NCBI RefSeq assembly: GCF_000428145.1
Contig: NZ_ATZJ01000020.1
Location: forward strand, 6,312-70,311
Source of the DNA: Chitinilyticum litopenaei DSM 21440
GTDB taxonomy: Bacteria > Pseudomonadota > Gammaproteobacteria > Burkholderiales > Chitinibacteraceae
Length of the DNA stretch: 64,000 nt
Direction of reading: 5' to 3'
The position numbers were made by a program, and so were the translations under genes. Positions 54,882 to 63,559 of the stretch are shown in pieces. Position 1 is the stretch's first letter; every line of letters starts with the position of its first letter. Under the pieces are notes generated by a model. That model was not told the DNA's origin and searched no databases. It saw only the letters and a program-made list of their open reading frames with translations.

Positions 54882-54928
54882 CCGATACTGCCACAGCCCA
54901 TGCGCGCACTAGCCTGAGGGCGCATACC
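54882..54928. repeat. GGGTAT-type palindromic repeat (copy m), after plsY
   Basis: CCGATACTGCCACAGCCCATG, CACTAGCCTGAGGG, CGCATACC. Arms are partly decayed. Starts at the plsY stop and runs into an ACCAT tandem repeat. Confidence 0.6.
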
Positions 54929-54941
54929 ATACCATACCATC
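54923..54941. repeat. Short tandem repeat of CATAC/ACCAT (5 bp unit)
   Basis: CATACCATACCATACCATC: about four 5 bp units that extend the ATACC end of the preceding palindromic repeat. Confidence 0.6.
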
Positions 54942-54997
54942 AGCGCACCAGCCCGCGCAGATGCATTCTGCGCAGGGCCTGATCGCCTTGCTCGACC

Positions 54998-55615
54998 TCA
55001 GCGCCCCTCGCGCTGCTGCTTGCGCCACTCCCACGGCGGCGTCGGATCGCGGTCGCGCCAGAGCCCCTGCTGCGCCTGGCGGGCCGCGTCTTCCGCTGCG
55101 GCATAGCGGGCAAACTCGCCGCGCGACAGAGCCTTTTTGGCGTACTGCCGGTAAAACCAGGCATGACCGGATTCGACCTGGGCCAGATTGATCGCCCGCC
55201 CGTCCTGTGTCAGCAACGCTACCCCGCGCCCATACCGGTCGACATCGGTAATCGTCGCTTCAATCTGCCGGCGGTAGACCAGGTCGGACAAGGCCTTTTT
55301 CGCCTGCTGGCCGAAGGCCTGCTTTTTCTCCGGGCTGTCGATGTAGGCCAGCCGCAGGCGGTATTCGGTCTTGTCGGGCGTCAGCAGCGTCACCGTATCG
55401 CCGTCGGCCACGCCCACCACCTCGCCGCTGAGCACGGCGCCACGCTGCGGCTTGCCCTTCTCGCCACGCTCGCCGCGTTCCTCACCCAGCTGCGGCAGGC
55501 AGGCGGCCAGCGCCAGCACCACCACAACACCGGCCAGGATGCGCTGCGCCCAGCTGCGCGCGCGAAACAATTGCAGTACGCCGCGCAGCAGCGCAGCAAG
55601 CTTGCGATCAGCCAT
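54998..55615 (-). CDS. Thermonuclease (SNase) family membrane-anchored nuclease
   Basis: 205 residues: a cytoplasmic N-terminus, one membrane segment ending in LALAAC (about 25-40, possible lipobox), then an SNase domain (GEVVGVADGDTVTLLTPD, the catalytic Arg in RLRLAYIDSPEKKQ, and DVDRYGRGVALL, then SGHAWFYRQY). It probably degrades extracytoplasmic DNA. Its ATG overlaps the hpnC end by eight bases, so it is co-transcribed with hpnC; comEA, a DNA-uptake-type protein, lies just beyond. Confidence 0.88.
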   Translation of the reverse strand: MADRKLAALLRGVLQLFRARSWAQRILAGVVVVLALAACLPQLGEERGERGEKGKPQRGAVLSGEVVGVADGDTVTLLTPDKTEYRLRLAYIDSPEKKQAFGQQAKKALSDLVYRRQIEATITDVDRYGRGVALLTQDGRAINLAQVESGHAWFYRQYAKKALSRGEFARYAAAEDAARQAQQGLWRDRDPTPPWEWRKQQREGR

Positions 55616-56486
55616 GACAGCCTCCCTGCGCCGGCTTGGGACGATACCAGGGCGCGATGGCCGCCAGCGCCAGGATTTTCGGCCAGTCCGCCCCTTGCAG
55701 CGTCGGACGCGCGGTGAACACGTCGTAATCCACCTGCTTCAGTTTCGTCAGCACACGGTCGGCCGACAGCACGATGGTGCGGATTTCCAGCCCCACGCGC
55801 CCGGGCAGCGTCAGCCCCAGCGGCGAGCCGGCGCGCAGCATCTTCCAGGTGCGCTCGCACTGGAAGGCCAGCAGCTTCTTGAAGGCCGGCGTGGCCACAC
55901 CGGCTGCCAGATCGTCTTCACTGACGCCAAAACGCGCCAGATCATCCTGTGGCAGGTAGATGCGCCGGCGCGGCTTGTGGAAATCGATGGCGACGTCCTG
56001 CCAGAAATTCACCAGCTGCAATGCCGAGCAGATGCCATCCGACATCGCCAGCTGGCGACTGTCGGTCTGGCCAAAGATGTAGAGCAGGATGCGCCCGACC
56101 GGATTGGCCGAACGGCGGCAGTAATCCATCACCTCGCCGAAATCCTGATAGCGCTGCTTCGTCACGTCCTGGCGGAAGGCCGACAGCAGATCCTCGAACA
56201 ATGGCAGCGGAATCGCGTAATTGCGGATTACCGGCGCCAGCGCGGCGTAGCGCGCGGTCAGCGGCTCATGGCCGGCAGCGATGCGCGCGAGCTCGGCGCT
56301 GCATTCGGCCAGCCGGGCCAGGCGCTCTTCGACGCTGGCGTCGCCTTCATCGGCCAGATCGTCGGCGTGGCGCGCAAAGTGATACACGGCGGCGACCGGC
56401 TTGCGAAACCGGGCCGGCAGCAGAAAGGAGCCGACCGGAAAATTCTCGTAATGCTCGACGCTTTGTTGGGGGGTAATGCCTGCCAA
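55608..56486 (-). CDS. hpnC: Hydroxysqualene/presqualene synthase HpnC family
   Basis: A squalene/phytoene synthase-fold enzyme of the HpnCDE route to squalene and hopanoids. 292 residues with the HpnC-type start SVEHYENFPVGSFLLPARFRKPVAAVY, first Asp motif HADDLADEG, and second motif NFWQDVAIDF, then RRRIYLPQDDL. No ATG is suitable: TTG 56486 has AAGG eight bases before it and gives the family length. No hpnD or hpnE is adjacent. Divergent from comEA with a short shared promoter region. Confidence 0.88.
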   Translation of the reverse strand: MAGITPQQSVEHYENFPVGSFLLPARFRKPVAAVYHFARHADDLADEGDASVEERLARLAECSAELARIAAGHEPLTARYAALAPVIRNYAIPLPLFEDLLSAFRQDVTKQRYQDFGEVMDYCRRSANPVGRILLYIFGQTDSRQLAMSDGICSALQLVNFWQDVAIDFHKPRRRIYLPQDDLARFGVSEDDLAAGVATPAFKKLLAFQCERTWKMLRAGSPLGLTLPGRVGLEIRTIVLSADRVLTKLKQVDYDVFTARPTLQGADWPKILALAAIAPWYRPKPAQGGCHG

Positions 56487-56595
56487 AATCGATGCCTTAT
56501 AAAAAGCTGACTGCAAATTGAATATCAAAAAAAGAATGTCTATAGTCAGCACGCACATGTGCTGCACAATTCTAACCGAAGCAAAGGAACCCACC

Positions 56596-56919
56596 ATGCT
56601 GAAAAAACTGCTCGTTGCCCTCTTTGCCGGTCTGGCCTTCTGCGCCAGCGCCCTGGCCGCCGTTGACCTCAATACCGCCAGCCAGCAACAACTGGAAGCG
56701 CTCAACGGCATCGGCCCGGAGAAAGCCAAGGCCATCATCGAGTACCGGAGCAAGAACGGCCCCTTCAAGACCACCGAAGACGTGATGAAGGTGCCGGGCA
56801 TCAAGGAAGGCACTTACGCCAAAATCAAGGCCGAAGTCACCGTGGGCGGCAAGGCCGCCGCCGCGCCAGCCACCAAGGCCACCCCGGCGCCCAAGGCTTC
56901 GGCGCCGGCCAAGAAGTAA
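56596..56919 (+). CDS. comEA: ComEA-like helix-hairpin-helix DNA-binding protein
   Basis: A 107-residue exported protein: signal peptide (MLKKLLVALFAGLAFCASALAA), then two helix-hairpin-helix motifs (DLNTASQQQLEALNGIGPEKAKAII and FKTTEDVMKVPGIKEGTYAKI) and an Ala/Pro/Lys tail. Periplasmic ComEA ratchets incoming DNA during transformation. AAAGGAA sits eight bases before ATG 56596. Single gene with its own terminator. Confidence 0.92.
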   Translation: MLKKLLVALFAGLAFCASALAAVDLNTASQQQLEALNGIGPEKAKAIIEYRSKNGPFKTTEDVMKVPGIKEGTYAKIKAEVTVGGKAAAAPATKATPAPKASAPAKK

Positions 56920-56942
56920 GCGCCGCCAGCCGGACGCTTGCC

Positions 56943-56971
56943 GCAAACCCCGGCCCGGCGCCGGGGTTTGC
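56943..56971 (+). terminator. Hairpin terminator after comEA
   Basis: GCAAACCCCGGC-CCGGC-GCCGGGGTTTGC, a 12 bp stem; T-run short (TTTGCGCTTGTT). Confidence 0.75.
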
Positions 56972-57132
56972 GCTTGTTGCGGGGCGAACTTGGGACTTTC
57001 CCTGCTGCCCAAGCCCGCCCCGCTTCGCTAAGCTGCCGTACTGAGCCATTGCGTCGCCAGCATTTCCAGCGGCGGTCAGGCCGCCGATGTGATAAGTAAT
57101 AAGCACCCCACTCCACCCAGCAAGGGCCCCGC

Positions 57133-58146
57133 GTGATCCAGCTTGAGCAGATCCACAAATCCTACCGTGTCGACGGGCGCGACATTCCCGCGCTCAAGGG
57201 CATAGACCTGAACATCGCCGCCGGCGAGATCTTCGGCATCATCGGCCATTCCGGCGCCGGCAAATCGACGCTGATCCGCCTGCTGAACCTGCTGGAGCGC
57301 CCCAGCGCCGGCCAGATCCGCATCGATGGCGACGACATCACCGCACTGGATGGCGCGGGCCTGCGCAGCTTGCGCCAGCAGGTCGGGATGATTTTCCAGC
57401 ACTTCAACCTGCTGGGCTCGAAAACCGTGGCGCGCAATATCGCCTTTCCGCTGGAAATTGCCGGCCAGCTTGGCCGCGCCGCCATCGACGCACGCGTCGA
57501 CGAGCTGCTGGAGCTGGTCGGGCTCACCGAGCACAAGCACAAATACCCGGCCCAGCTTTCCGGAGGCCAGAAGCAGCGTGTCGGCATTGCGCGCGCGCTG
57601 GCCAACCGCCCGAAAGTCCTGCTGTGCGATGAAGCCACCAGCGCACTCGACCCGCAGACCACGCAATCGGTGCTGCAGCTGCTGGCGAAGATCAACCGCG
57701 AGCTGAACCTGACCATCGTGCTGATCACCCACGAAATGGACGTGATCCGCAGCATCTGTGACCGGGTCGCCGTGATCGACGGCGGCAAGATTGTCGAAAT
57801 GGGGCCGGTGACGCAGGTGTTCCTGCACCCGCGCCATGCCACCACGCAGCGCTTTGTCTCGGAAGCCGAGCACATCGACGAAGCCGCGCAGGCCGATGCC
57901 TTTGCCCATGTCCCGGGCAAGATCGTGCGCATGACCTTCATCGGCGAGACCACCTTCGAGGGCTTTCTGGGCAATGCCGCCCGCGAATTCAATATCGACT
58001 TCAGCATCCTGTCCGGGCGCATCGAGCGCATCAAGGACACGCCCTGCGGCCAGATGCTGCTGGCCTTTACCGGTGAAGAAGCGGCCGTGGCCGCCGCCTT
58101 TGCCCAGTTCCGCAGCCGCGGGATCGACATCGAGGAGTTGCGCTGA
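57133..58146 (+). CDS. metN: Methionine ABC transporter ATP-binding protein MetN
   Basis: ATPase of the D/L-methionine importer. 337 residues: Walker A IIGHSGAGKSTLIRL, ABC signature LSGGQKQRVGIARAL, Walker B VLLCDEATSALDPQT, H-loop ITHEMDV, and a C-terminal NIL domain (about 265-337) that binds methionine and inhibits transport. The start is GTG 57133 with AAGGG seven bases upstream. Stop overlaps the metI ATG (TGATG). Confidence 0.96.
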   Translation: MIQLEQIHKSYRVDGRDIPALKGIDLNIAAGEIFGIIGHSGAGKSTLIRLLNLLERPSAGQIRIDGDDITALDGAGLRSLRQQVGMIFQHFNLLGSKTVARNIAFPLEIAGQLGRAAIDARVDELLELVGLTEHKHKYPAQLSGGQKQRVGIARALANRPKVLLCDEATSALDPQTTQSVLQLLAKINRELNLTIVLITHEMDVIRSICDRVAVIDGGKIVEMGPVTQVFLHPRHATTQRFVSEAEHIDEAAQADAFAHVPGKIVRMTFIGETTFEGFLGNAAREFNIDFSILSGRIERIKDTPCGQMLLAFTGEEAAVAAAFAQFRSRGIDIEELR

Positions 58147-58814
58147 TGGATTTCGCCCTGTTGAGCCAGATCGACTGGCCGGAAATCGGCACCGCCACCC
58201 TGGACACCCTGCTGATGCTCGGCGGCTCGCTGCTCTTTACCATCCTGCTTGGCCTGCCGCTGGGCATCGTGCTGTTCCTGACGGCGAAAGGCCAGCTACT
58301 GGCCAACGCCACCATCAACCGCGCGCTGGGGCTGGTGGTGAACGTGTTGCGCTCCATTCCCTTCATCATCCTGCTGATCGCCCTGATGCCGGTCACCGAA
58401 TTCATCACCGGCACGCGCATCGGGCTGGCCGGCATCATCCCGCCGCTGGTCATCGGCGCCTCGCCGTTTCTCGCCAGGCTGGTGGAAACCGCGCTGCGCG
58501 AGGTCGAGCACGGCGTGATCGAAGCCGCGCTGGCGATGGGGGCCAATACGCGGCAGATCCTGTTTGGCGTGCTGCTGCCCGAAGCGCGCGGCGGGCTGAT
58601 CGCCGGCATTACCGTCACCGCCATCACGCTGGTGTCCTACACCGCGATGGCCGGCCTGGTCGGCGGCGGCGGCCTGGGCGACCTGTCGATCCGCTACGGC
58701 TATTACCGTTATCAGACCGAGGTGATGGTGGTGACCATCATCCTGCTGCTGCTGCTGGTGCAGGCGTTGCAGAGCGCCGGGGACCGGCTGGTGCAGCGCT
58801 GCACACACAAATAG
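58146..58814 (+). CDS. metI: Methionine ABC transporter permease MetI
   Basis: Inner-membrane permease, 222 residues, five helices, with the EAA coupling loop EAALAMGANTRQILFGVLLPEARGG. LGLVVNVLRSIPFIILLIAL and LVGGGGLGDLSIRYGYYRYQ are typical. Overlaps metN by one base. metQ follows after 158 bases that include a palindromic repeat. Confidence 0.96.
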   Translation: MDFALLSQIDWPEIGTATLDTLLMLGGSLLFTILLGLPLGIVLFLTAKGQLLANATINRALGLVVNVLRSIPFIILLIALMPVTEFITGTRIGLAGIIPPLVIGASPFLARLVETALREVEHGVIEAALAMGANTRQILFGVLLPEARGGLIAGITVTAITLVSYTAMAGLVGGGGLGDLSIRYGYYRYQTEVMVVTIILLLLLVQALQSAGDRLVQRCTHK

Positions 58815-58903
58815 CAATCAGACATATCGTTATTCGATAGTCGTCTTTTTGATTTTATAAGCCGGTGTTAATGTTTGCAGTCAGTAGCAGTAAATAACTC
58901 GAA

Positions 58904-58951
58904 CGTATACACCGCCAAGCCATGACACCCAATGGCTGTAGCCCGATACCC
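58904..58951. repeat. GGGTAT-type palindromic repeat (copy h), between metI and metQ
   Basis: CGTATACACCGCCAAGCC, AATGGCTGTAGCC, CGATACCC, inside the operon just upstream of the metQ ribosome binding site (AAGGAG). Confidence 0.6.
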
Positions 58952-58972
58952 ATCCCACAAGGAGCTGTTTGC

Positions 58973-59764
58973 ATGAAAAAGATTGCCGTCCTCGCCGCCG
59001 TTGCCGCCGCCTTCACCGCGTTCACATCCTTCAGCGCCCACGCCGCCGACAAGCTCAATGTCGCCGCCAGCGCCATCCCGCACGCGGAAATCCTCGAATT
59101 CATCAAGCCGGCGCTCGCCAAGCAGGGCGTCGAGCTCAACGTGAAAGTGTTCACCGACTACGTGCAGCCCAACGTCCTGGTCGCCGAGAAAAAGCTCGAC
59201 GCCAACTTCTTCCAGCACCAGCCCTACCTGAACGAATTCAACAAGGGTCGCGGCACCAATCTGGTCAGCGTGGCCGGCGTGCACGTCGAGCCCTTCGGCG
59301 CGTATTCCAGCAAGGTGAAAAAACTGGCCGACCTGCAAGAAGGCGCCACCGTCGCCATCCCGAACGATCCCACCAACGGCGGCCGCGCCCTGCTGCTGCT
59401 GGAAAAGGCCGGCGTGATCAAGCTGAAGGACAGCAAGAACATCCTCGCCACCCCGAAGGACGTCGCGCAGAACCCCAAGAAGCTCAAGTTCAAGGAACTG
59501 GAAGCCGCCACCCTGCCGCGCGTGCTCAGCCAGGTTGACCTCGCGCTGATCAACACCAACTACGCGCTGGAAGCCAAGCTCAACCCGAGCAAGGACGCAC
59601 TGGTGATCGAAGGCGCCGAATCGCCGTACGTGAACATCCTGGTGGTGGAAGCCGGCAGCAAGGACAAGGCCGCAGTGAAGAAACTCGCCGCCGCGCTGAA
59701 AACCCCGGAAGTGAAGAAGTTCATCCTGGAAAAATACAAGGGCGCAGTCGTACCGGCGTTCTGA
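58973..59764 (+). CDS. metQ: Methionine ABC transporter substrate-binding protein MetQ
   Basis: Periplasmic methionine-binding protein (NlpA family), 263 residues. It has LNVAASAIPHAEILEFIKPAL, DYVQPNVLV, FFQHQPYLNEFNKGRG, ATVAIPNDPTNGGRALLLLE and ALINTNYAL. The signal peptide ends SAHAAD with no lipobox cysteine, so unlike E. coli MetQ it is probably soluble in the periplasm. ATG 58973 has AAGGAG upstream. Third gene of metNIQ, with its own terminator. Confidence 0.95.
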   Translation: MKKIAVLAAVAAAFTAFTSFSAHAADKLNVAASAIPHAEILEFIKPALAKQGVELNVKVFTDYVQPNVLVAEKKLDANFFQHQPYLNEFNKGRGTNLVSVAGVHVEPFGAYSSKVKKLADLQEGATVAIPNDPTNGGRALLLLEKAGVIKLKDSKNILATPKDVAQNPKKLKFKELEAATLPRVLSQVDLALINTNYALEAKLNPSKDALVIEGAESPYVNILVVEAGSKDKAAVKKLAAALKTPEVKKFILEKYKGAVVPAF

Positions 59765-59802
59765 TCGCCAAAGCCGCATCCCCCTGTCATTGCAACACCC
59801 AG

Positions 59803-59826
59803 GCCCCGCATCGCGGGGCTTTTTTA
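59803..59826 (+). terminator. Intrinsic terminator after metQ
   Basis: GCCCCGC-ATC-GCGGGGC followed by TTTTTTATT. Confidence 0.93.
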
Positions 59827-60207
59827 TTGCGTTACCAGCAAAATACCCAAGCAGGGATAGCGCCACAGCCCTTACCGGCAAATGGCAGCAGCGACATACC
59901 TGCCACGACCACCCGTTTCCTCTGGGACGGCATGCGGCTGATCGCCGGGCTGGAGCCCCAGCTCAGCCGCAGCGACGTCTACCATCCCGACCAGCCCTAC
60001 CCCCCGTGCAGCAATGGCGAGGCGCACGCCGGCGGGCGGTGGTTGTGCTTCCACCGTCCACCGCTGCTGACAACGGACGCCGGCCCCCGCCAAGGTAAAT
60101 TGTGCGGCGCATTCCGGCGGCATGACTGGCAGACTATGGCTCTGCCCATCGTCTGTGCTTTGCGTTCAGGCCGGGTGACCACAATCCAGACTACCAAGGA
60201 GGAGCTG
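59827..60207. other. Spacer between metQ and betT
   Basis: A 380-base stretch that is open in the betT frame but lacks a credible start and codes an unusual composition. It holds a degenerate palindromic repeat at 59853-59901 and then unrecognised sequence. It probably carries the betT promoter. No betI-type regulator gene is here. Confidence 0.4.
59853..59901. repeat. GGGTAT-type palindromic repeat (copy i)
   Basis: AGGGATAGCGCCACAGCCC, GGCAAATGGCAGCAGC, GACATACCT; arms are diverged. Confidence 0.5.
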
Positions 60208-62226
60208 TTGGACACACTGCCATCCACTGCGGCATCGCGCCGCTCTACCCTATCCATGCCGGTTTTCGTGCCGGCCATGCTGATCATTGCGGCCTTGCTG
60301 GCCGTCTGCACGCTCGCCCCCCGGGCTGCCGAGGCCTTCTTTGCTGCCGGCCAGGCCTGGGTCACGCAGCATTTCGGCTGGTTCTACGTACTCAGCGTCG
60401 CCACCTTCGTGATCGTGCTGCTCACCATTGCGGTAAGCCGCTATGGCGACATTCGCCTGGGGCCGGATGATGCGCGGCCGGAATTCGGCTTTGCTTCGTG
60501 GCTGGCGATGCTGTTTGCCGCCGGCATGGGTATCGGGCTGATGTATTTCGGCGTCGGCGAGCCGATGATGCACTACGCCGCTCCGCCTACCGCCGCCGCC
60601 GGCACGCCCGCCGCCGCGCGCGAGGCGATGACGACGACGTTTTTCCACTGGGGCGTGCATGCCTGGGCGATTTATGCGCTGGTCGGGCTGGTGCTGGCCT
60701 ATTTCGGCTTTCGCTACAAGCTGCCGCTGACGCTGCGCGCCGGGCTCTACCCCATCATCAAGGAGCGCATCCATGGCCCGATCGGCCATGCAGTCGACGT
60801 GTTCGCGCTGGTCGGCACCATTTTCGGCATCGCCACCACGCTGGGTTATGGCGTGCTGCAGCTCTCGGCCGGCCTCAACCGGCTGACCGGCTGGGATACC
60901 GGCAGCGATGCCTTCCGCTTCGGGCTGATCGCCGTGGTGATCGGCCTGGCGGCCATCTCGGCCATCAGCGGGCTGGACAAGGGCGTGCGCCGGCTGTCCG
61001 AGCTGAATCTGCTGCTGGCGGTGCTGCTGCTGGGCTTTGTGCTGTTTGCCGGGCCGACGCTGCCGCTGCTGGGGCTCTTGAGCGAGAACATCGGCCAGTA
61101 TGTGTCCGGGCTGGTGTCGCTGACCTTTCGCACCTTCAGCTACGAGGCGGCGAGCAGCGAAGGCTGGTTTGGCGGCTGGACCATCCTCTACTGGGCCTGG
61201 TGGATTTCCTGGTCGCCGTTCGTGGGGCTTTTCATCGCGCGCATTTCGCGCGGGCGCACGATACGCGAATTCATCGTCGGCGTGCTGCTGGTGCCTTCGG
61301 CCTTCAATCTCTTGTGGATGACGATCTTTGGCAATACCGCGATCTGGCTGGACCAGAACGTGGCGGGCGGCGCGCTGGCGGCCGGCGCCGGCAATGTCGA
61401 TGCGCTGCTGTTCCAGTTCTTCGATTACCTGCCGCTGGCGGGCGTGACATCGACGCTGGCGGTGCTGCTGATCGGCGTGTTTTTCGTCACCTCGGCCGAT
61501 TCGGGCGCCTTTGTCATCGACACGATCGCCACGCAGGGCGCGGCGCGCTCGCCGCTGTGGCAGCGCCTGTTCTGGGCGGTGGTGCTGGGCCTGACCGCCG
61601 GCATCCTGATGAGTGCGGGCGGGCTGAAGGCGCTGCAGTCGATGACGCTGATCGCGGCGCTGCCCTTTGCCTTCATCATGCTGCTGCTGTGCGCCGGGCT
61701 GTGGCGTGGCCTGCTGGCTGACCACCTGCATTTCTCGCGCGAGCTGTCGCCGGCCACCAATTTCTGGAACGGCCAGCTGTGGAAGGCACGGCTGGACCAG
61801 CTGCTGCGCCAGCCCGAACGCGGCGAGGTTGCGCATTTCCTGCAGACGGTGGTGGCGCCGGCGCTCGCCGAAGTCAGCACGGAATTGAATCGCCGCGGGC
61901 TGGCCAGCCGCGTGGATACGGGCGAGGAGCATCTGGCGCTGGTCGTCACCGTCGAAGGCCGCCGGGATTTTGTCTACGGTGTGCGCATCGCCGCCAGCCC
62001 GGCGCCGGCCTTCAACCCGCTGGCTGCAGCACAAAGCGATGCCGGCGAGGAACAATTGTTCGCGCCGCAGACCTTTTTCGAGGATGGCCGCGCCGGTTAC
62101 GATGTGCAGTACCTGACGCGCCAGGAGGTGATTGCCGACGTGCTGCGCCAGTACGAACGCTATCTGCAGCTGCTGCAAACCGACGGCACGGCGCTGCTGA
62201 ATGCCGCGCCAGGACACACATCATAA
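60208..62226 (+). CDS. betT: BCCT family betaine/carnitine/choline transporter (BetT-like)
   Basis: A 672-residue secondary transporter for quaternary ammonium compounds, probably choline uptake for osmoprotection. It has twelve helices with the BCCT signatures FAAGMGIGLMYFGVGEPM, WGVHAWAIYALVGL and WTILYWAWWISWSPFVGLFIARISRGRTIREF. A long cytoplasmic C-terminal domain (about 530-672) is typical of osmosensing BetT. The start is TTG 60208 with a near-perfect AAGGAGGAGCTG before it; longer frames to 59827 lack this. No betA or betB nearby. Confidence 0.92.
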   Translation: MDTLPSTAASRRSTLSMPVFVPAMLIIAALLAVCTLAPRAAEAFFAAGQAWVTQHFGWFYVLSVATFVIVLLTIAVSRYGDIRLGPDDARPEFGFASWLAMLFAAGMGIGLMYFGVGEPMMHYAAPPTAAAGTPAAAREAMTTTFFHWGVHAWAIYALVGLVLAYFGFRYKLPLTLRAGLYPIIKERIHGPIGHAVDVFALVGTIFGIATTLGYGVLQLSAGLNRLTGWDTGSDAFRFGLIAVVIGLAAISAISGLDKGVRRLSELNLLLAVLLLGFVLFAGPTLPLLGLLSENIGQYVSGLVSLTFRTFSYEAASSEGWFGGWTILYWAWWISWSPFVGLFIARISRGRTIREFIVGVLLVPSAFNLLWMTIFGNTAIWLDQNVAGGALAAGAGNVDALLFQFFDYLPLAGVTSTLAVLLIGVFFVTSADSGAFVIDTIATQGAARSPLWQRLFWAVVLGLTAGILMSAGGLKALQSMTLIAALPFAFIMLLLCAGLWRGLLADHLHFSRELSPATNFWNGQLWKARLDQLLRQPERGEVAHFLQTVVAPALAEVSTELNRRGLASRVDTGEEHLALVVTVEGRRDFVYGVRIAASPAPAFNPLAAAQSDAGEEQLFAPQTFFEDGRAGYDVQYLTRQEVIADVLRQYERYLQLLQTDGTALLNAAPGHTS

Positions 62227-62274
62227 GGTATAAGCCTGCAGCCATTTACCAAAATTGGCTGCAGCCTCATACCC
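62227..62274. repeat. GGGTAT-type palindromic repeat (copy f), right after betT stop
   Basis: GGTATAAGCCTGCAGCCATTT, AAAATTGGCTGCAGCC, TCATACCC; starts at the base after the TAA stop. Confidence 0.8.
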
Positions 62275-62292
62275 ATCACATCGAGAGCACAC

Positions 62293-62640
62293 ATGGATAT
62301 TGCCCGCGTGCAGCAACAGCTGCGCGATTTCAGCGCCGAACGCGACTGGAATCAGTTTCACAATCCGAAAAATCTGGCGATGGCGCTGTCGGTCGAAGCC
62401 GCCGAACTGGTCGAACTGTATCAGTGGCTAACGCCCGACGAGGCCGCTGCCGCCTGCCAGGACGCCGAATTCGCCACCCGGCTGGGCGAGGAAGTCGCCG
62501 ATGTGCTGCTCTACCTGCTGCGCCTGGCCGACCGCAGCGGGCTTGATCTCGATGCCGTGGTGCAGCGCAAATTGCGGCTGAATGCCGAAAAATACCCGGT
62601 CGCCAGCTCGCATGGTCACGCGCGCCGCCCACCGCGCTGA
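62293..62640 (+). CDS. MazG-like nucleotide pyrophosphohydrolase
   Basis: A 115-residue all-helical enzyme of the RS21-C6/MazG-like group that hydrolyses (d)NTPs, probably as a house-cleaning dNTPase. It shows RDWNQFHNPKNLAMALSVEAAELVELYQW and GEEVADVLLYLLRLAD, the metal-binding ExxE and ExxD sets, and LRLNAEKYP. GAGAG lies about eight bases before the ATG. Confidence 0.92.
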   Translation: MDIARVQQQLRDFSAERDWNQFHNPKNLAMALSVEAAELVELYQWLTPDEAAAACQDAEFATRLGEEVADVLLYLLRLADRSGLDLDAVVQRKLRLNAEKYPVASSHGHARRPPR

Positions 62641-62780
62641 CCGCCCATCGCCAGCGAGCCGCCTTGCGCTCAAGCGGCCGGCGCGCGACGCCGATAACAC
62701 AGGTATCGGTCGGACTTCCGAGGCCGGATTCCGATTGGCCGGCGCAGCACTGCGCGCGGCAGCCAGCGAGGACCATCACC

Positions 62781-63473
62781 ATGAGCACCACGATTTCCAG
62801 CAGCAGCGTGCAAACCAGCAGCACCTTCCAGAGCAGTTCGAGCAGCACGGCCAGCGTTACCGCGCGCGAGAAGCCCGCCAGCGGCAGCGAGGCCACGCCG
62901 CAGCCCGCCGTACCGCAAGACCAGGTCGCACTGGGCAAGACCCGCAGCGAGGAGGCGCAGGTTTATGGCAGACCGCGCCCGAAGAGCGCCGAGGAAGTGG
63001 GGGCGATGATCGATGCGGCCAATCAGAAGGCCGAAGAGCTGCTGCAGCTGATCCGCCCGCTGATCGAGCAGCAGGGCCTGAACATGGCCAAGGTGGTCAG
63101 CGGCGAGCAGCGGCTCAGCGGCGTTGATCAGGCCACCATCGACAAGGCCAAGGCCGACATTGCCGAGGATGGCGAATGGGGCGTGCGCAAGGTGTCCGAG
63201 CGCATACTCAGCTTTGCCAAGTTTGCCATGGGGGATGATCCGGCCAAGCTCGACAAGATCCGCGCGGCCGTGCAGCAGGGCTTTGACGAGGCCAAGGCCA
63301 TGCTGGGCGGCGCCCTGCCCGAGATCAGCCAGCAGACCTACGACACCATCATGGCTGAATTCGACCGCTGGGAAAAAGAGGGCATCCCGGGCGGCGAGAG
63401 CGTGACCCTGCCCCGTCAGGCCAGCCAGACGGCGGAAGCGGCATCGGGCAAGGCCCGCGAACCCGGAGCATGA
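62781..63473 (+). CDS. Uncharacterised protein with Ser/Thr-rich N-terminus (possibly DUF5610-like)
   Basis: A 230-residue protein: Ser/Thr-rich first 30 residues, a spacer, then a helical domain from about 70. That domain shows SAEEVGAMIDAANQKAEELLQLIRPLIEQQG, EWGVRKVSERILSFAKFAMGDDPAKL, IRAAVQQGFDEAKAMLGGALPEISQQTYDTIMAEFDRWEKEG in its order. The last part recalls DUF5610 proteins; I am not certain. No signal peptide or membrane segment. ATG 62781 has GAGG nine bases upstream. Confidence 0.7.
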   Translation: MSTTISSSSVQTSSTFQSSSSSTASVTAREKPASGSEATPQPAVPQDQVALGKTRSEEAQVYGRPRPKSAEEVGAMIDAANQKAEELLQLIRPLIEQQGLNMAKVVSGEQRLSGVDQATIDKAKADIAEDGEWGVRKVSERILSFAKFAMGDDPAKLDKIRAAVQQGFDEAKAMLGGALPEISQQTYDTIMAEFDRWEKEGIPGGESVTLPRQASQTAEAASGKAREPGA

Positions 63474-63480
63474 TCATGCC

Positions 63481-63529
63481 GGGTATACACCTGCAACCCT
63501 TTTGACAAAAAGGCCACCGACGCATACCC
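63481..63529. repeat. GGGTAT-type palindromic repeat (copy g), overlapping a terminator
   Basis: GGGTATACACCTGCAACCC, TTTTGACAAAAAGG, CGCATACCC. Its right half also forms one arm of the terminator at 63507-63541. Confidence 0.8.
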
Positions 63530-63541
63530 GGTGGCCTTTTT
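63507..63541 (+). terminator. Intrinsic terminator using the arm of repeat copy g
   Basis: AAAAAGGCCACC, a loop CGACGCATACCC, then GGTGGCCTTTTT and further Ts. The palindromic repeat can fold on itself or pair with the downstream arm, so two alternative hairpins are possible. Confidence 0.85.
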
Positions 63542-63559
63542 CTTGGCAGCTGCCGCTAG

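Noticed and set aside
56972..57132. SAM-type riboswitch upstream of metN
   Set aside because: No recognisable SAM riboswitch consensus could be read; only G/C-rich short hairpins.
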